From Robiginitalea myxolifaciens (GTDB lineage: Bacteria > Bacteroidota > Bacteroidia > Flavobacteriales > Flavobacteriaceae), in NCBI RefSeq assembly GCF_900115205.1, contig NZ_FOYQ01000001.1:1453240-1517239 (forward strand): a DNA stretch of 64,000 nucleotides, written 5' to 3'. The stretch's first letter is position 1. Each line of letters starts with the position of its first letter. The notes beneath the pieces are model-generated. The model was not told the origin of the DNA. It saw only the letters and a program-made list of their open reading frames with translations, and ran no database searches. A program made the translations under genes and the position numbers. Positions 1-7,516 of this stretch are shown here, piece after piece.

Positions 1-107
1 GCGATCAGGGCTATGATCGAAGCTAGCTCCAGAAAGAGGCCGTTCTTTAAACCCTTGTACAAGCCCAATGCGAGCAACGCACCCAATATAATATCCAATA
101 GTCCCAT
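1..107 (-). CDS. CvpA family membrane protein (N-terminal part only)
   Basis: Reading the minus strand from an ATG at 107 gives an open frame that runs off the left edge of the window. The 35 visible residues begin MGLLDIILGALLALGLYKGL and continue as a first hydrophobic helix, a short KGLKNG turn and the start of a second helix. This N-terminal pattern (LDII..., then YKGxKxG, then hydrophobic) is typical of CvpA-family inner-membrane proteins, first named for colicin V production. Their general role is unclear. A TAnnTTTG box ends 5 nt before the ATG. Only the first fifth of the protein can be seen, so the family call rests on this short stretch. Confidence 0.7.
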   Translation of the reverse strand, partial: MGLLDIILGALLALGLYKGLKNGLFLELASIIALI

Positions 108-112
108 ACTCG

Positions 113-120
113 CAAATATA
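113..120 (-). promoter_or_regulatory. -7 box TATATTTG upstream of the CvpA gene
   Basis: On the minus strand this reads TATATTTG, a full match to the Bacteroidota -7 consensus TAnnTTTG. It ends 5 nt before the ATG at 107, so transcription would start almost at the start codon. No clear TTG -33 element is visible. Confidence 0.5.
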
Positions 121-133
121 GAACATCGCTTTG

Positions 134-141
134 TACCTTTG
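134..141 (+). promoter_or_regulatory. -7 box TACCTTTG for the gene at 164
   Basis: Exact match to TAnnTTTG, 22 nt before the ATG at 164. It is divergent from the CvpA promoter about 14 nt away. No TTG is seen at the usual distance. Confidence 0.5.
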
Positions 142-163
142 GGGGGAATTAGCTCCGTAAGCT

Positions 164-520
164 ATGTCGCGTGACCTTGACCTGAAGAAGCGCTGGGACC
201 AGTTGCTTTCAAAGCTTTCCGAACAATTTGCCGATGGGGATACCCTGGACCTGGACGCGGTAATCTACCTCGTGGGCGTACAGGAATTGGGACAGCTGGG
301 CAGAACGTTTAAAAAGGACGAGAAAGTGAACCTCATGCACATTGCCATCTGCCGTTTGTTAGAGCCCTACGGCTATTATGCCTTTGAATATTTTGATCCC
401 GATGGATGGCCCCATTATCGCTTATTGGAACCGTTGCCTGCTCTGAAAGCCGGAGAGCAATCGGTTTTGATGAAAGAGGCAATCGTAAATTATTTCCTGG
501 CGAATAGTTACATCGAATAA
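164..520 (+). CDS. conserved hypothetical protein (118 aa)
   Basis: Soluble protein of 118 residues with no signal peptide or membrane segment. It begins with a charged helix (DLDLKKRWDQLLSKL), has a hydrophobic core stretch (LDAVIYLVGVQELGQLG), and a later aromatic-rich segment (YGYYAFEYFDPDGWPHYRLL). I do not recognise a named domain. The composition, single clean frame and a TAnnTTTG box upstream support a real gene. Next gene starts 10 nt after its stop, so the two are probably co-transcribed. No function can be given. Confidence 0.8.
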   Translation: MSRDLDLKKRWDQLLSKLSEQFADGDTLDLDAVIYLVGVQELGQLGRTFKKDEKVNLMHIAICRLLEPYGYYAFEYFDPDGWPHYRLLEPLPALKAGEQSVLMKEAIVNYFLANSYIE

Positions 521-530
521 CGGAGGAACA
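521..530 (+). promoter_or_regulatory. strong Shine-Dalgarno site before the monooxygenase-like gene
   Basis: The sequence CGGAGGAACA directly precedes the ATG at 531, with GGAGG spaced about 5 nt from the start. A clear SD is uncommon in this window, where most genes show none. It confirms the start at 531. Confidence 0.55.
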
Positions 531-854
531 ATGAATAACGGAGCACCTTACTACGCCGTAATCTTTACCAGCAAACGAACGCAAGCCGATCCGGAAGGCT
601 ATGGACAAATGGCGGAACAAATGATGGAACTTGCCGCCCGTCAACCCGGGTATCTCGGTGTTGATCACGCCCGGGAAGACATCGGGATTACGATCAGCTA
701 TTGGGATTCCCTCCAGGCCATTTCCAACTGGAAACAGCAAGAAGACCACCTTCAGGCACAACGACTCGGCCGGGAACGCTGGTATGAACATTTCACCCTG
801 CGCATTTGCCGCGTGGAACGGGAGTATGGCTTCAATGGCCCCGAATCGGACTAA
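531..854 (+). CDS. antibiotic biosynthesis monooxygenase (ABM) domain protein
   Basis: Small 107-residue protein matching the ABM/dimeric alpha-beta barrel fold. The N-terminal strand (YYAVIFTSKR) is followed by a helix (YGQMAEQMMELAARQPGYLG), the characteristic ISYWDSLQAISNWK segment, and a final strand region. The family includes small heme-degrading and quinol monooxygenases that need no cofactor, but many members are uncharacterised, so substrate is unknown. It follows the 118-aa hypothetical gene by 10 nt and has a good SD, which points to a two-gene operon. The YWDSLQAISNWKQQEDHL motif region is the main support for the family call. Confidence 0.85.
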   Translation: MNNGAPYYAVIFTSKRTQADPEGYGQMAEQMMELAARQPGYLGVDHAREDIGITISYWDSLQAISNWKQQEDHLQAQRLGRERWYEHFTLRICRVEREYGFNGPESD

Positions 855-857
855 TAA

Positions 858-919
858 AAATCCCAAATTCCAAATCCGAGGTTACAGATTCCAAATCCCA
901 AATCTCAGATCCAAATCCC
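858..919 (+). repeat. intergenic AAATCCCAAATTCCA-type repeat tract
   Basis: About 60 nt of imperfect copies of (C)CAAATCCCAAATTCC(AAATC). The core AAATCCCAAATTCCA lies at 858-872 and degenerate copies lie at 889-906 and 909-919. The reverse complement of the same 15-mer recurs at about 29478-29494 in another intergenic space. It is non-coding, sits between two genes on the same strand, and looks like a dispersed intergenic repeat family. Confidence 0.6.
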
Positions 920-938
920 TGACTATCCGTAGCGGGAC

Positions 939-969
939 TTGAATGGTCCTGGTATATGTTGTAACTTTA
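939..969 (+). promoter_or_regulatory. promoter of glpD (TTG-N20-TAACTTTA)
   Basis: TTG at 939-941 and TAACTTTA at 962-969 are separated by 20 nt, as in Bacteroidota promoters; the last G of TAnnTTTG is A here. The predicted start of transcription is only about 7 nt before the ATG at 981. An open frame could begin at the TTG, but that codon is better read as the -33 element. Confidence 0.5.
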
Positions 970-980
970 GGGAGCTAAAA

Positions 981-2663
981 ATGACTATGAAAAAGCCTAT
1001 TGCCTTTAGCGGAACAGACCGCCAAAACCAACTTACTAACCTGGGTGCAGAGACCTATGATCTCATCGTTATCGGCGGGGGGATTACCGGAGCCGGAATA
1101 GCCCTCGACGCCAGTTCCAGGGGCTTGAAAACACTCTTGCTGGAAAAGGGGGATTTTGCCTCTGGCACCAGTAGTAAATCCACCAAACTCATCCACGGCG
1201 GGTTGCGGTACCTGAAGCAATTCGATTTTTGGTTGGTCAAGGAAGTTGGCTCAGAACGCGCTATCGTTCATAAGCTGGCACCCCACCTGGTGATTCCCGA
1301 GAAAATGCTGCTACCCCTTATCGAAGGGGGGTCCTATGGGAAATGGCTAACCTCCATAGGCCTGAAAGTTTACGATATCCTGGCACAGGTCGAGGGCGAT
1401 GACAAACGCCGGATGCTGGAAAAGAAAGAGGCCCTTAAAAAAGAGCCTTTGCTTCCCAAAAAACGACTCAAGGGAGCCGGATTCTATGCGGAATACCGTA
1501 CGGACGACGCACGCCTCACGATTGAGCTCCTGAAAACAAGCCTGCAATATGGGGTAACGGCCCTGAACTACATGCGCGTAGAGTCTTTTTCCTATGATAA
1601 AGACGGGCAGGTCAATGGCCTGAGCGCTAAAGACCTCTTGTCGGACACTGTGGTAGACTGCAAGGCCAAAAATATCATAAACGCCGCCGGTCCCTGGGTA
1701 GATGAATTGCGGGGTGTGGATAAGAGCCGGCGGGGCAAACGCCTCCACTTAACCAAAGGCGTACACCTGGTTTTTCCTCATGAAAAATTGCCGGTGGAGC
1801 AGTCGGTTTACTTCGATGTTCCGGATGGCCGGATGATCTTTGCCATTCCGCGAGGAGGGATTACCTATGTCGGGACTACAGATACCAATTACGATGGGGA
1901 CAAGAATGAGGTGCGTACCGACCTTGCCGATGCCATCTATCTGATCTCGGCGGTAAACAATATGTTCCCGGATATAGAATTGGGCCTTGAGGACATACAA
2001 TCGTCCTGGGCAGGGCTCAGGCCACTGATCCACGAAGAGGGAAAATCGGCATCTGAACTATCCCGTAAAGACGAAATTTTCGTTTCGCATTCCGGGCTGG
2101 TAAGTATTGCCGGGGGGAAACTGACCGGCTATCGCAAAATGGCTGAGCGAGCAGTAAACCGGGTCTCCCGCCGTATGGAAGATGCCGGTGGAAAAGCGCT
2201 CCAACCATCCAAAACCGACCAGATTGCTATTTGCGGGAACGATTTTAAAAATTTTAAGGCCGTTAAGAAATACATAGATCAGGTGGCCGAACGCCTGGAG
2301 CCGGCCGGGATACCTCCCCTGGAGGCCCGACGTCTGGTGACTACCTATGGCATTCAGACCGATAGTATCCTGGATGCTTTTGAAGGGTATTCGGACGGGG
2401 ATGCCTCCTGGAATCTCGTGCGTGCCGAACTCGAATTCGGCATTGCCTATGAACAGGTGCAAAATCCCATGGACTTTTTTATTCGCCGCACCGGCCGATT
2501 GTATTTCAATATTGAAAGCATGCGCGCGCACAAGGAAGCAGCGGCTAAGTTATGCGGGAAAATACTGGGGGCTAAGAAGAGCGAGGTAGACAGCTGGATC
2601 CAGGAAATGGACAGGGAACTACACCACCACAGTGCCTTTGACCTGGAGGAATTCCGGGTCTAA
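981..2663 (+). CDS. glpD: FAD-dependent glycerol-3-phosphate dehydrogenase
   Basis: Oxidises sn-glycerol-3-phosphate to dihydroxyacetone phosphate and passes electrons to the quinone pool at the inner membrane. The protein from ATG 981 is 560 aa, normal for GlpD. An N-terminal Rossmann FAD motif (DLIVIGGGITGAGIALDAS, ending near ELLEKGDFASGTSS-type residues) and the signature STKLIHGGLRYL are visible. Middle sections carry INAAGPWVDEL and FAIPRGGITYVGTTDTNYDG, and the C-terminal domain follows. The ATG at 981 is chosen because promoter elements occupy the region of the possible upstream TTG start. It converges on gpsA, which catalyses the opposite, NAD(P)H-dependent step, with only 27 nt between the two stops. 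No glpK or glpF is seen here. Confidence 0.95.
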   Translation: MTMKKPIAFSGTDRQNQLTNLGAETYDLIVIGGGITGAGIALDASSRGLKTLLLEKGDFASGTSSKSTKLIHGGLRYLKQFDFWLVKEVGSERAIVHKLAPHLVIPEKMLLPLIEGGSYGKWLTSIGLKVYDILAQVEGDDKRRMLEKKEALKKEPLLPKKRLKGAGFYAEYRTDDARLTIELLKTSLQYGVTALNYMRVESFSYDKDGQVNGLSAKDLLSDTVVDCKAKNIINAAGPWVDELRGVDKSRRGKRLHLTKGVHLVFPHEKLPVEQSVYFDVPDGRMIFAIPRGGITYVGTTDTNYDGDKNEVRTDLADAIYLISAVNNMFPDIELGLEDIQSSWAGLRPLIHEEGKSASELSRKDEIFVSHSGLVSIAGGKLTGYRKMAERAVNRVSRRMEDAGGKALQPSKTDQIAICGNDFKNFKAVKKYIDQVAERLEPAGIPPLEARRLVTTYGIQTDSILDAFEGYSDGDASWNLVRAELEFGIAYEQVQNPMDFFIRRTGRLYFNIESMRAHKEAAAKLCGKILGAKKSEVDSWIQEMDRELHHHSAFDLEEFRV

Positions 2664-2690
2664 TCCGGACTTGCAGGAGCCAGGTCTATT

Positions 2691-3737
2691 TCAGACCATT
2701 TTTTCGGAGAGTTGAGCAAATTCCTTTCGGGGATTCTTTTTCTCGTACAGAATACCGTAGACGGCATCGATTATCGGGGTTTTTACTTTCTTGGTAAAGC
2801 TCTTTTTTATCTCATAAGCGCTTCGGGTCGCATAATACCCTTCTGCGACCATATTCATTTCCATCATCGCGCTTTTAACGGTGTATCCCTTCCCGATCAT
2901 ATTGCCAAACATCCGGTTCCGGCTAAAAGTAGAGTATCCGGTTACCAGCAGATCGCCCAGGTAGGCCGAGTGGTTGATGTTCCTGTCGATGTTATAACGC
3001 CTTTTTACATAGCGCTTCATCTCGCGGATGGCGTTACTCATTAACACCGCCTGGTAGTTATCTCCATATCCCAGGCCATGAGCAATCCCTGCAGCAAGGG
3101 CGTAGATATTCTTGAGCATTGCGGCGTATTCTGTTCCGATGATGTCTTTAGAGACGGCCGTATTGATGTAGTCGCATTGCAGGCAATCGCTCATTATTTC
3201 TGCCTTATCAGTATCGGCACAGGCCAGGGTAAGATAAGAGAGGCGTTCCAGGGCTACCTCTTCGGCATGGCAGGGACCGGCGATAACCCCGATATTTTCA
3301 TAAGGAATGTCAAAATGTTCGTGAAGATGCTCTCCCACAATCTGGCCACTTTCCGGCACGATTCCTTTTACGGCAGAAAAGAGGACCTTATCCTTGAGGG
3401 GAATTTGAAGCTTTTCGAGTTCCTGAACTAAAAATGCCGACGGGATGGCCAGAATAAGCCAATCGCAAGCAGCAACGGCACTATTGATATCGTTAGTAAG
3501 CTGAAGCTTCCCGGGATCCAATTCCGCAGCACTGATGTAATTGGGATTGTTCCCGTAGCGTCTGATATGATCGGCAGCCGATTCGCTGCGCATGTACCAA
3601 TGAAGGGAATCCAAATTTTCACTCAGGATTTTCACCAGGGCGGTCGCCCAGCTTCCTCCGCCCAGCACCGCGATATTCGGGTAATTCACCTCCTTTTTTT
3701 TGGATTGTTCTTTGCTGTCCTTTTTATTTTTCTTCAT
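2691..3737 (-). CDS. gpsA: NAD(P)H-dependent glycerol-3-phosphate dehydrogenase
   Basis: Reduces dihydroxyacetone phosphate to sn-glycerol-3-phosphate, the first step of phospholipid synthesis, in the cytoplasm. The dinucleotide-binding motif IAVLGGGSWATALVKIL lies near residues 23-39. Other family segments are visible: LILAIPSAF, SAVKGI, VIAGPCHAEEV, and the C-terminal NIYALAAGIAHGLGYGDN with YSTFSRNRMFG. An ATG at 3737 gives 348 aa, close to the family's usual 330-340. The long upstream extension of the frame is ignored because a TACCTTTG promoter box falls in it. A lysine-rich N-terminus (KKNKKDSKEQSKKK) of about 15 residues precedes the fold and is not part of the enzyme core. Confidence 0.95.
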   Translation of the reverse strand: MKKNKKDSKEQSKKKEVNYPNIAVLGGGSWATALVKILSENLDSLHWYMRSESAADHIRRYGNNPNYISAAELDPGKLQLTNDINSAVAACDWLILAIPSAFLVQELEKLQIPLKDKVLFSAVKGIVPESGQIVGEHLHEHFDIPYENIGVIAGPCHAEEVALERLSYLTLACADTDKAEIMSDCLQCDYINTAVSKDIIGTEYAAMLKNIYALAAGIAHGLGYGDNYQAVLMSNAIREMKRYVKRRYNIDRNINHSAYLGDLLVTGYSTFSRNRMFGNMIGKGYTVKSAMMEMNMVAEGYYATRSAYEIKKSFTKKVKTPIIDAVYGILYEKKNPRKEFAQLSEKMV

Positions 3738-3784
3738 CGTGATCCAGGCGATTATTGAACTTGTTCCGCAATAAACAGTAGTCC

Positions 3785-3818
3785 CAAAGGTAGTCAATTG
3801 CCTTTGCCCGGAATTCAA
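3785..3818 (-). promoter_or_regulatory. promoter of gpsA (TTG-N23-TACCTTTG, minus strand)
   Basis: On the minus strand TTG (3818-3816) and TACCTTTG (3792-3785) are 23 nt apart, at the long end of the usual range. Transcription would start about 40 nt before the ATG at 3737. Confidence 0.5.
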
Positions 3819-3917
3819 AGGTTGCCGCAAAAACTGTATCTTGAGGGGAGTGAACCAACTACTTCGGTTATGACTTCTGGTGAATTGACAAACTCCGGGA
3901 AAGACAAGGGAGCATCC

Positions 3918-4880
3918 ATGGCTCCGGTTCCCGGCAACACGGCTCATAAGGATATCCCGGGAAACCCTTCCACAGCGAAGAGCAGCAAGAAAAAACTGAA
4001 CGATCGCAGTAATGGGGAGGAATTAAGGATACTGTCGGAGGAGGATTGGGATTTCTGGCAACGCGAAGGTTATATTGTCATTAAGAGTGCGATATCCCGG
4101 GAACAGGCCCGGCGAACCGCTGACTTTCTCTGGGAATTCGAAGAGAAAGATCCGGCCGACCCGGCTACCTGGTATGCGCCTCCCCGGGCCGAAATGCAAA
4201 TGAAGGAATTGGCCGGCACGGGCATGGTGGAAGTCTATAACCACCAGTTGCTTTGGGAGAATCGCCAAAGCCCGAAAATCCACCAGGCCTTTGCAGATAT
4301 CTGGGGTACCGAGAAATTATGGGTAACCATCGATAGGGCAAACCTCAACGTCCCTAACCGACCTGGCCATGTTCAGAAAGGATTTATCCATTGGGATTAC
4401 GATCCGGAAACGCGCCCCCAAAATGTTCAGGGAGTACTGGCTCTTGCAGACCAGACCGATCCGGCTATGGGTGGATTCCAGTGTATCCCCTGGCTTTATC
4501 GCAATTACGACTCCTGGAAAAAGAGTCAGCCGGAAGACCGGGATCGCTTTCAACCCGATATCACCGGGTTGGAGGATAAATTGGTGAAAGTGCCTCTGGA
4601 GGCCGGGGATTTATTGATTTTCAATAGTCTGCTGGCTCATGGGATACGCCCCAACCAATCCAGGGACAAAGTACGCCTGGCGCAATATATTTCCATGATG
4701 CCGGCCGAACCTGAGAATGAAGAAATCCTCAATTGGCGCATACACAGTTGGAAGCACCGAATTGCCCCGGAAGGCTATGCCTTTCCAGGAGATCCACGCA
4801 ACTGGGAGCAGGACAGATATACCACGGCTGAGCTTACTTCCCTTGGAGAGAAGCTATTGGGGCTTACCCCCTGGGCGTAG
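3918..4880 (+). CDS. phytanoyl-CoA dioxygenase (PhyH) family protein
   Basis: Fe(II)/2-oxoglutarate-dependent dioxygenase of the PhyH family; the substrate cannot be told from sequence. The double-stranded beta-helix signature is complete. The HxD pair sits in GFIHWDYDPET, the distal His in LLAHGIRPNQS, and an Arg for 2-oxoglutarate follows in RDKVRLAQYISM. The helix opening the domain is EDWDFWQREGYIVIKSAIS. I chose ATG 3918 because AAGGGAG stands 5 nt upstream. The frame also allows ATG 3870 and a TTG at 3798, which would add a low-complexity Ser/Lys/Thr tail. The tail up to about residue 35 shows no domain. It ends at a bidirectional terminator shared with the cytochrome gene. Confidence 0.85.
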   Translation: MAPVPGNTAHKDIPGNPSTAKSSKKKLNDRSNGEELRILSEEDWDFWQREGYIVIKSAISREQARRTADFLWEFEEKDPADPATWYAPPRAEMQMKELAGTGMVEVYNHQLLWENRQSPKIHQAFADIWGTEKLWVTIDRANLNVPNRPGHVQKGFIHWDYDPETRPQNVQGVLALADQTDPAMGGFQCIPWLYRNYDSWKKSQPEDRDRFQPDITGLEDKLVKVPLEAGDLLIFNSLLAHGIRPNQSRDKVRLAQYISMMPAEPENEEILNWRIHSWKHRIAPEGYAFPGDPRNWEQDRYTTAELTSLGEKLLGLTPWA

Positions 4881-4916
4881 CTTTTCTTTCCAACAACCTG
4901 TTTAAGGGATAAAAAC

Positions 4917-4953
4917 TAAAACGACCTCCCGCAGTTAGCCGAAGGTCGTTTTA
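4917..4953. terminator. bidirectional terminator between PhyH-like gene and cytochrome gene
   Basis: TAAAACGACCT (4917-4927) pairs perfectly with AGGTCGTTTTA (4943-4953), with T-rich tails on both strands. It lies between two convergent genes and can serve both. Confidence 0.8.
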
Positions 4954-4974
4954 AAAATAAATTTATTGGATTTC

Positions 4975-5457
4975 CTATAGCGTTCTGAGGTACTCCGCCA
5001 AGGCTCGCGCCTCATCCTCGGTGAGGTTTTGGTTGAGCATTACCATGCCGTTGTATTCTTCGTAAAGCGCAATGGCAATTGGGTCTTCCTTGAGCATCCC
5101 GTCAGGATTCAGGATCATATTCATTACCCATTCCGGGCTGCGTCGCTCGTAAATACCCTTCATGGCAGGTCCGATCATCCGCTGCTCTATCTGGTGGCAA
5201 GCTGTACAAATAGCGTTGAATTTGGCCTCTCCCTCAGCGGCGAGTGCCGCATCGATCTCATCGGGAAAAGTGAGGTCTTTGATAGGGCCAATCCCTTTGT
5301 TGTCCATATCCACAGCAACACCTTCTGAGGCTTTAGTTTCGGTCTTTTCCTCTTTAGTCCGGCTCATCTCAAAACCGTCTTCAGATTTTTCCTCCTTTTT
5401 TTCACCACAACCTACAGCCAGCGTAAGGGCCGCACATAGTATCCAAATTCTTTTCAT
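4975..5457 (-). CDS. class I cytochrome c lipoprotein
   Basis: Probable membrane-anchored electron carrier. Residues 1-16 are a signal peptide and LAVGC gives a lipobox Cys at 17, followed by a Lys/Glu-rich linker to about residue 50. The heme motif CTACH lies at 84-88. Downstream come GPAMKGIYERRSPEWV and a Met-rich stretch NGMVMLNQNLTEDEARALAEYL that should supply the axial Met and the C-terminal helix. At 160 aa it is a single-heme protein. No oxidase or reductase gene is next to it, so its partner is unknown. Final placement (inner leaflet facing the periplasm or outer membrane) cannot be read from the sequence. Confidence 0.9.
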   Translation of the reverse strand: MKRIWILCAALTLAVGCGEKKEEKSEDGFEMSRTKEEKTETKASEGVAVDMDNKGIGPIKDLTFPDEIDAALAAEGEAKFNAICTACHQIEQRMIGPAMKGIYERRSPEWVMNMILNPDGMLKEDPIAIALYEEYNGMVMLNQNLTEDEARALAEYLRTL

Positions 5458-5497
5458 TGTCAGGAATGTTTAGACCCCTAAGATAAGAAATACAGGC

Positions 5498-6472
5498 TTA
5501 TTTACCTGCCGGGATTTGGGACTTAAAAAATTCCAGGGTTCTGAGCTCATTGTAGTAGGTGCCTTTGCCCTGAACGAATCCTACATGACCCCCAAAATCA
5601 GGACATTCCAGGTACAGGTAATCGTGCGATCGGGCAAGTGCTTCCGGGTAGCAATAGGGCCCGAGGAAACTATCGTTCCGGGCATTGAGCAGCAGACTTG
5701 GAGTAGTCAGGGCGGAAAGGAAAGGAAGGGAGCTAGACCGGGTATAATAATCACCAGCGTCCATAAATCCATGGGCCTGACTGGTATAAACTTCGTCAAA
5801 GTCCCGCAGGGTTTTAATTTGCTCAATAGATTGCCGGCTGAGCCTTTCCGGGAACTGCGCACGCTTTTCCCATAATTTTGCTTTCAGACTCTTGAGGAAT
5901 CTGCGCGCGTAGAGGATGTTTTCGGGCTGGTTGAGTTGATGCAGGGAATCGTGTAGGTCGCAGGGAACGGAGATAGCACTGGCAGCATGGATTTTTTTAT
6001 TCGAATCCCAGGCCTCTCCGAGATATTTTAACAACAGGTTTCCCCCAAGGCTAAAACCAAGGAGGTAAATTTCGCTCACATTGGGACGTTTCGACACATG
6101 GCGTACTACCGCATCGAGATCCTGGGTTGCCCCGGAATGATAGGAAGCGTATTTGCGATTGGGGCTTCCGCTGCACCCGCGTAAGTTTACCGCACAGCAA
6201 CTAAACCCATTCTGGGATAACAGCCGGATACTGCCCAGCATATAGGGTCGCTGCGCATTCCCTTCCAGCCCGTGTAACAGGATAACGACACGCTCGGAGG
6301 GTTCCCCGGAATGCGTCCAGTCTAAATCCAGGAAATCACCGTCTTCCAGTTCCAGGCGTTCGCGCTGAAAACCCGAAACCCTGACCTTCCGGACAATGGC
6401 GGAATATATGGTCGAAATATGCCCATTGTTCATGGGCCAGCCTGGACGATAATCAGCGGGAATCAGCGGCAT
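5498..6472 (-). CDS. YheT-type alpha/beta-fold hydrolase
   Basis: Cytoplasmic alpha/beta hydrolase of the YheT/COG0429 group. It begins with the group's typical WPMNNGHISTIYSAI segment. The oxyanion region is VVILLHGLEGN, the nucleophile elbow is GFSLGGNLLLKYLGE (Ser near residue 149), and LLLNARNDSFLGP and GGHVGFV supply the acid and His. The length, 324 aa, is normal for the family. The natural substrate is not known. It ends a run of minus-strand genes (nitronate monooxygenase, bestrophin, this hydrolase). Only 6 nt separate it from the bestrophin gene, so the two are probably co-transcribed. Confidence 0.9.
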   Translation of the reverse strand: MPLIPADYRPGWPMNNGHISTIYSAIVRKVRVSGFQRERLELEDGDFLDLDWTHSGEPSERVVILLHGLEGNAQRPYMLGSIRLLSQNGFSCCAVNLRGCSGSPNRKYASYHSGATQDLDAVVRHVSKRPNVSEIYLLGFSLGGNLLLKYLGEAWDSNKKIHAASAISVPCDLHDSLHQLNQPENILYARRFLKSLKAKLWEKRAQFPERLSRQSIEQIKTLRDFDEVYTSQAHGFMDAGDYYTRSSSLPFLSALTTPSLLLNARNDSFLGPYCYPEALARSHDYLYLECPDFGGHVGFVQGKGTYYNELRTLEFFKSQIPAGK

Positions 6473-6478
6473 AAAACG

Positions 6479-7477
6479 CTAGTATAGGATACCATCCTTA
6501 GGCCCGACCTTAGCAGGCAACGCTTCCTCGTCCAGCATGTCGCGCAAATCGATTTCTATGGTTCGGCATAGTGCGGTCATAGGGACATCGTTGATTCTTC
6601 CCTCGAAAGGGTCTTCACTATTGGAACCAACCTTCTCCATGGTCACAAAAATCCATGAGATCAGCACGGAGAATGGCACCAGCAACCAGCGGTATATCAG
6701 TTGGGCTTCTTCGGTCAGGGAAAGGACCTGCCCATGGAAAACATCCAGGAGCCCAAAGGGAATCAGCAGCACGAAAATCCAACAGAAAACGGTACTGAAA
6801 TAAGCATACTGCCTGGGGAAAGGGGTATTTTTAATACGCTCGCATTTTCCCTGCAGGTTGTAGAGTTCCTCCAGTACACCGTGCATCAACTGCTTGTCGA
6901 ATTCAGTGATCTTATCCTCCTTCAGGAGCCGATCGATTTCGAGGGCCTGTTTTTTAACGAGGTGGGTGGCTACATTTTTCCGTTCTTCCAAATCAGCAAT
7001 TTCGTCTGGCTGCAAAAAAGAGGTCGTCACGTCGCATACCGGGTTGCGTTCCCCGTGTCGTTTGAATAGGGCTTCAACGGCCCTGTTCTCCCGAATGGTA
7101 AAGGAGGTGGGTTGCCTTAGCTGAACCCGCAGGGCATTGATCCATGCGAGATGGCGATAAACCAGCTGTTGGTGTTCGCCTTTATCCTGGACCAGGCCCA
7201 GCACTTGAATGGTCCAGGTACGGCTGTAGTTAACAATACCTCCCCAAATTTTACGCCCCTCCCAAAACCTGTCGTAACTCTGACTGTTTTTAAATCCGAT
7301 ATAGAAGGCTACCGCAATACCGATTACGCTCAAAGGTTGAAAGGGTATGCGCAGAAAATCCCATCCGAGTTCCTGGAACAGGAAGAAGGCAAGCCCTGCC
7401 CAGAAAACAAAGAAGATTACATTCTTCCATGCGTAACGCAGGATGATCCCAAAACTTATATTTCTCTTAATGTACAT
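6479..7477 (-). CDS. bestrophin family (UPF0187) ion channel
   Basis: Inner-membrane protein of the bacterial bestrophin family, pentameric anion or cation channels. The order of elements fits: an N-terminal hydrophobic segment (NVIFFVFWAGLAFFLFQ), the signature GFKNSQSYDRFWEGRKIWGG at about residues 61-80, a charged cytoplasmic helical middle, two more hydrophobic segments (YFSTVFCWIFVLLIPFGLLD and WLLVPFSVLISWIFVTMEK), and the C-terminal SEDPFEGRINDVPM segment typical of the family. Length (332 aa) is a little over the usual ~300. The hydrolase follows after 6 nt. Ion specificity cannot be read from the sequence. Confidence 0.9.
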   Translation of the reverse strand: MYIKRNISFGIILRYAWKNVIFFVFWAGLAFFLFQELGWDFLRIPFQPLSVIGIAVAFYIGFKNSQSYDRFWEGRKIWGGIVNYSRTWTIQVLGLVQDKGEHQQLVYRHLAWINALRVQLRQPTSFTIRENRAVEALFKRHGERNPVCDVTTSFLQPDEIADLEERKNVATHLVKKQALEIDRLLKEDKITEFDKQLMHGVLEELYNLQGKCERIKNTPFPRQYAYFSTVFCWIFVLLIPFGLLDVFHGQVLSLTEEAQLIYRWLLVPFSVLISWIFVTMEKVGSNSEDPFEGRINDVPMTALCRTIEIDLRDMLDEEALPAKVGPKDGILY

Positions 7478-7516
7478 GGCGTATTGGTCAGATGGATGGG
7501 AGGAAAATTAGCGGAA

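Noticed and set aside
939-980. Longer glpD starting at TTG 939
   Set aside because: The TTG and the TAACTTTA box at 962-969 look like promoter elements. The ATG at 981 gives the normal length and an N-terminus fitting the family.
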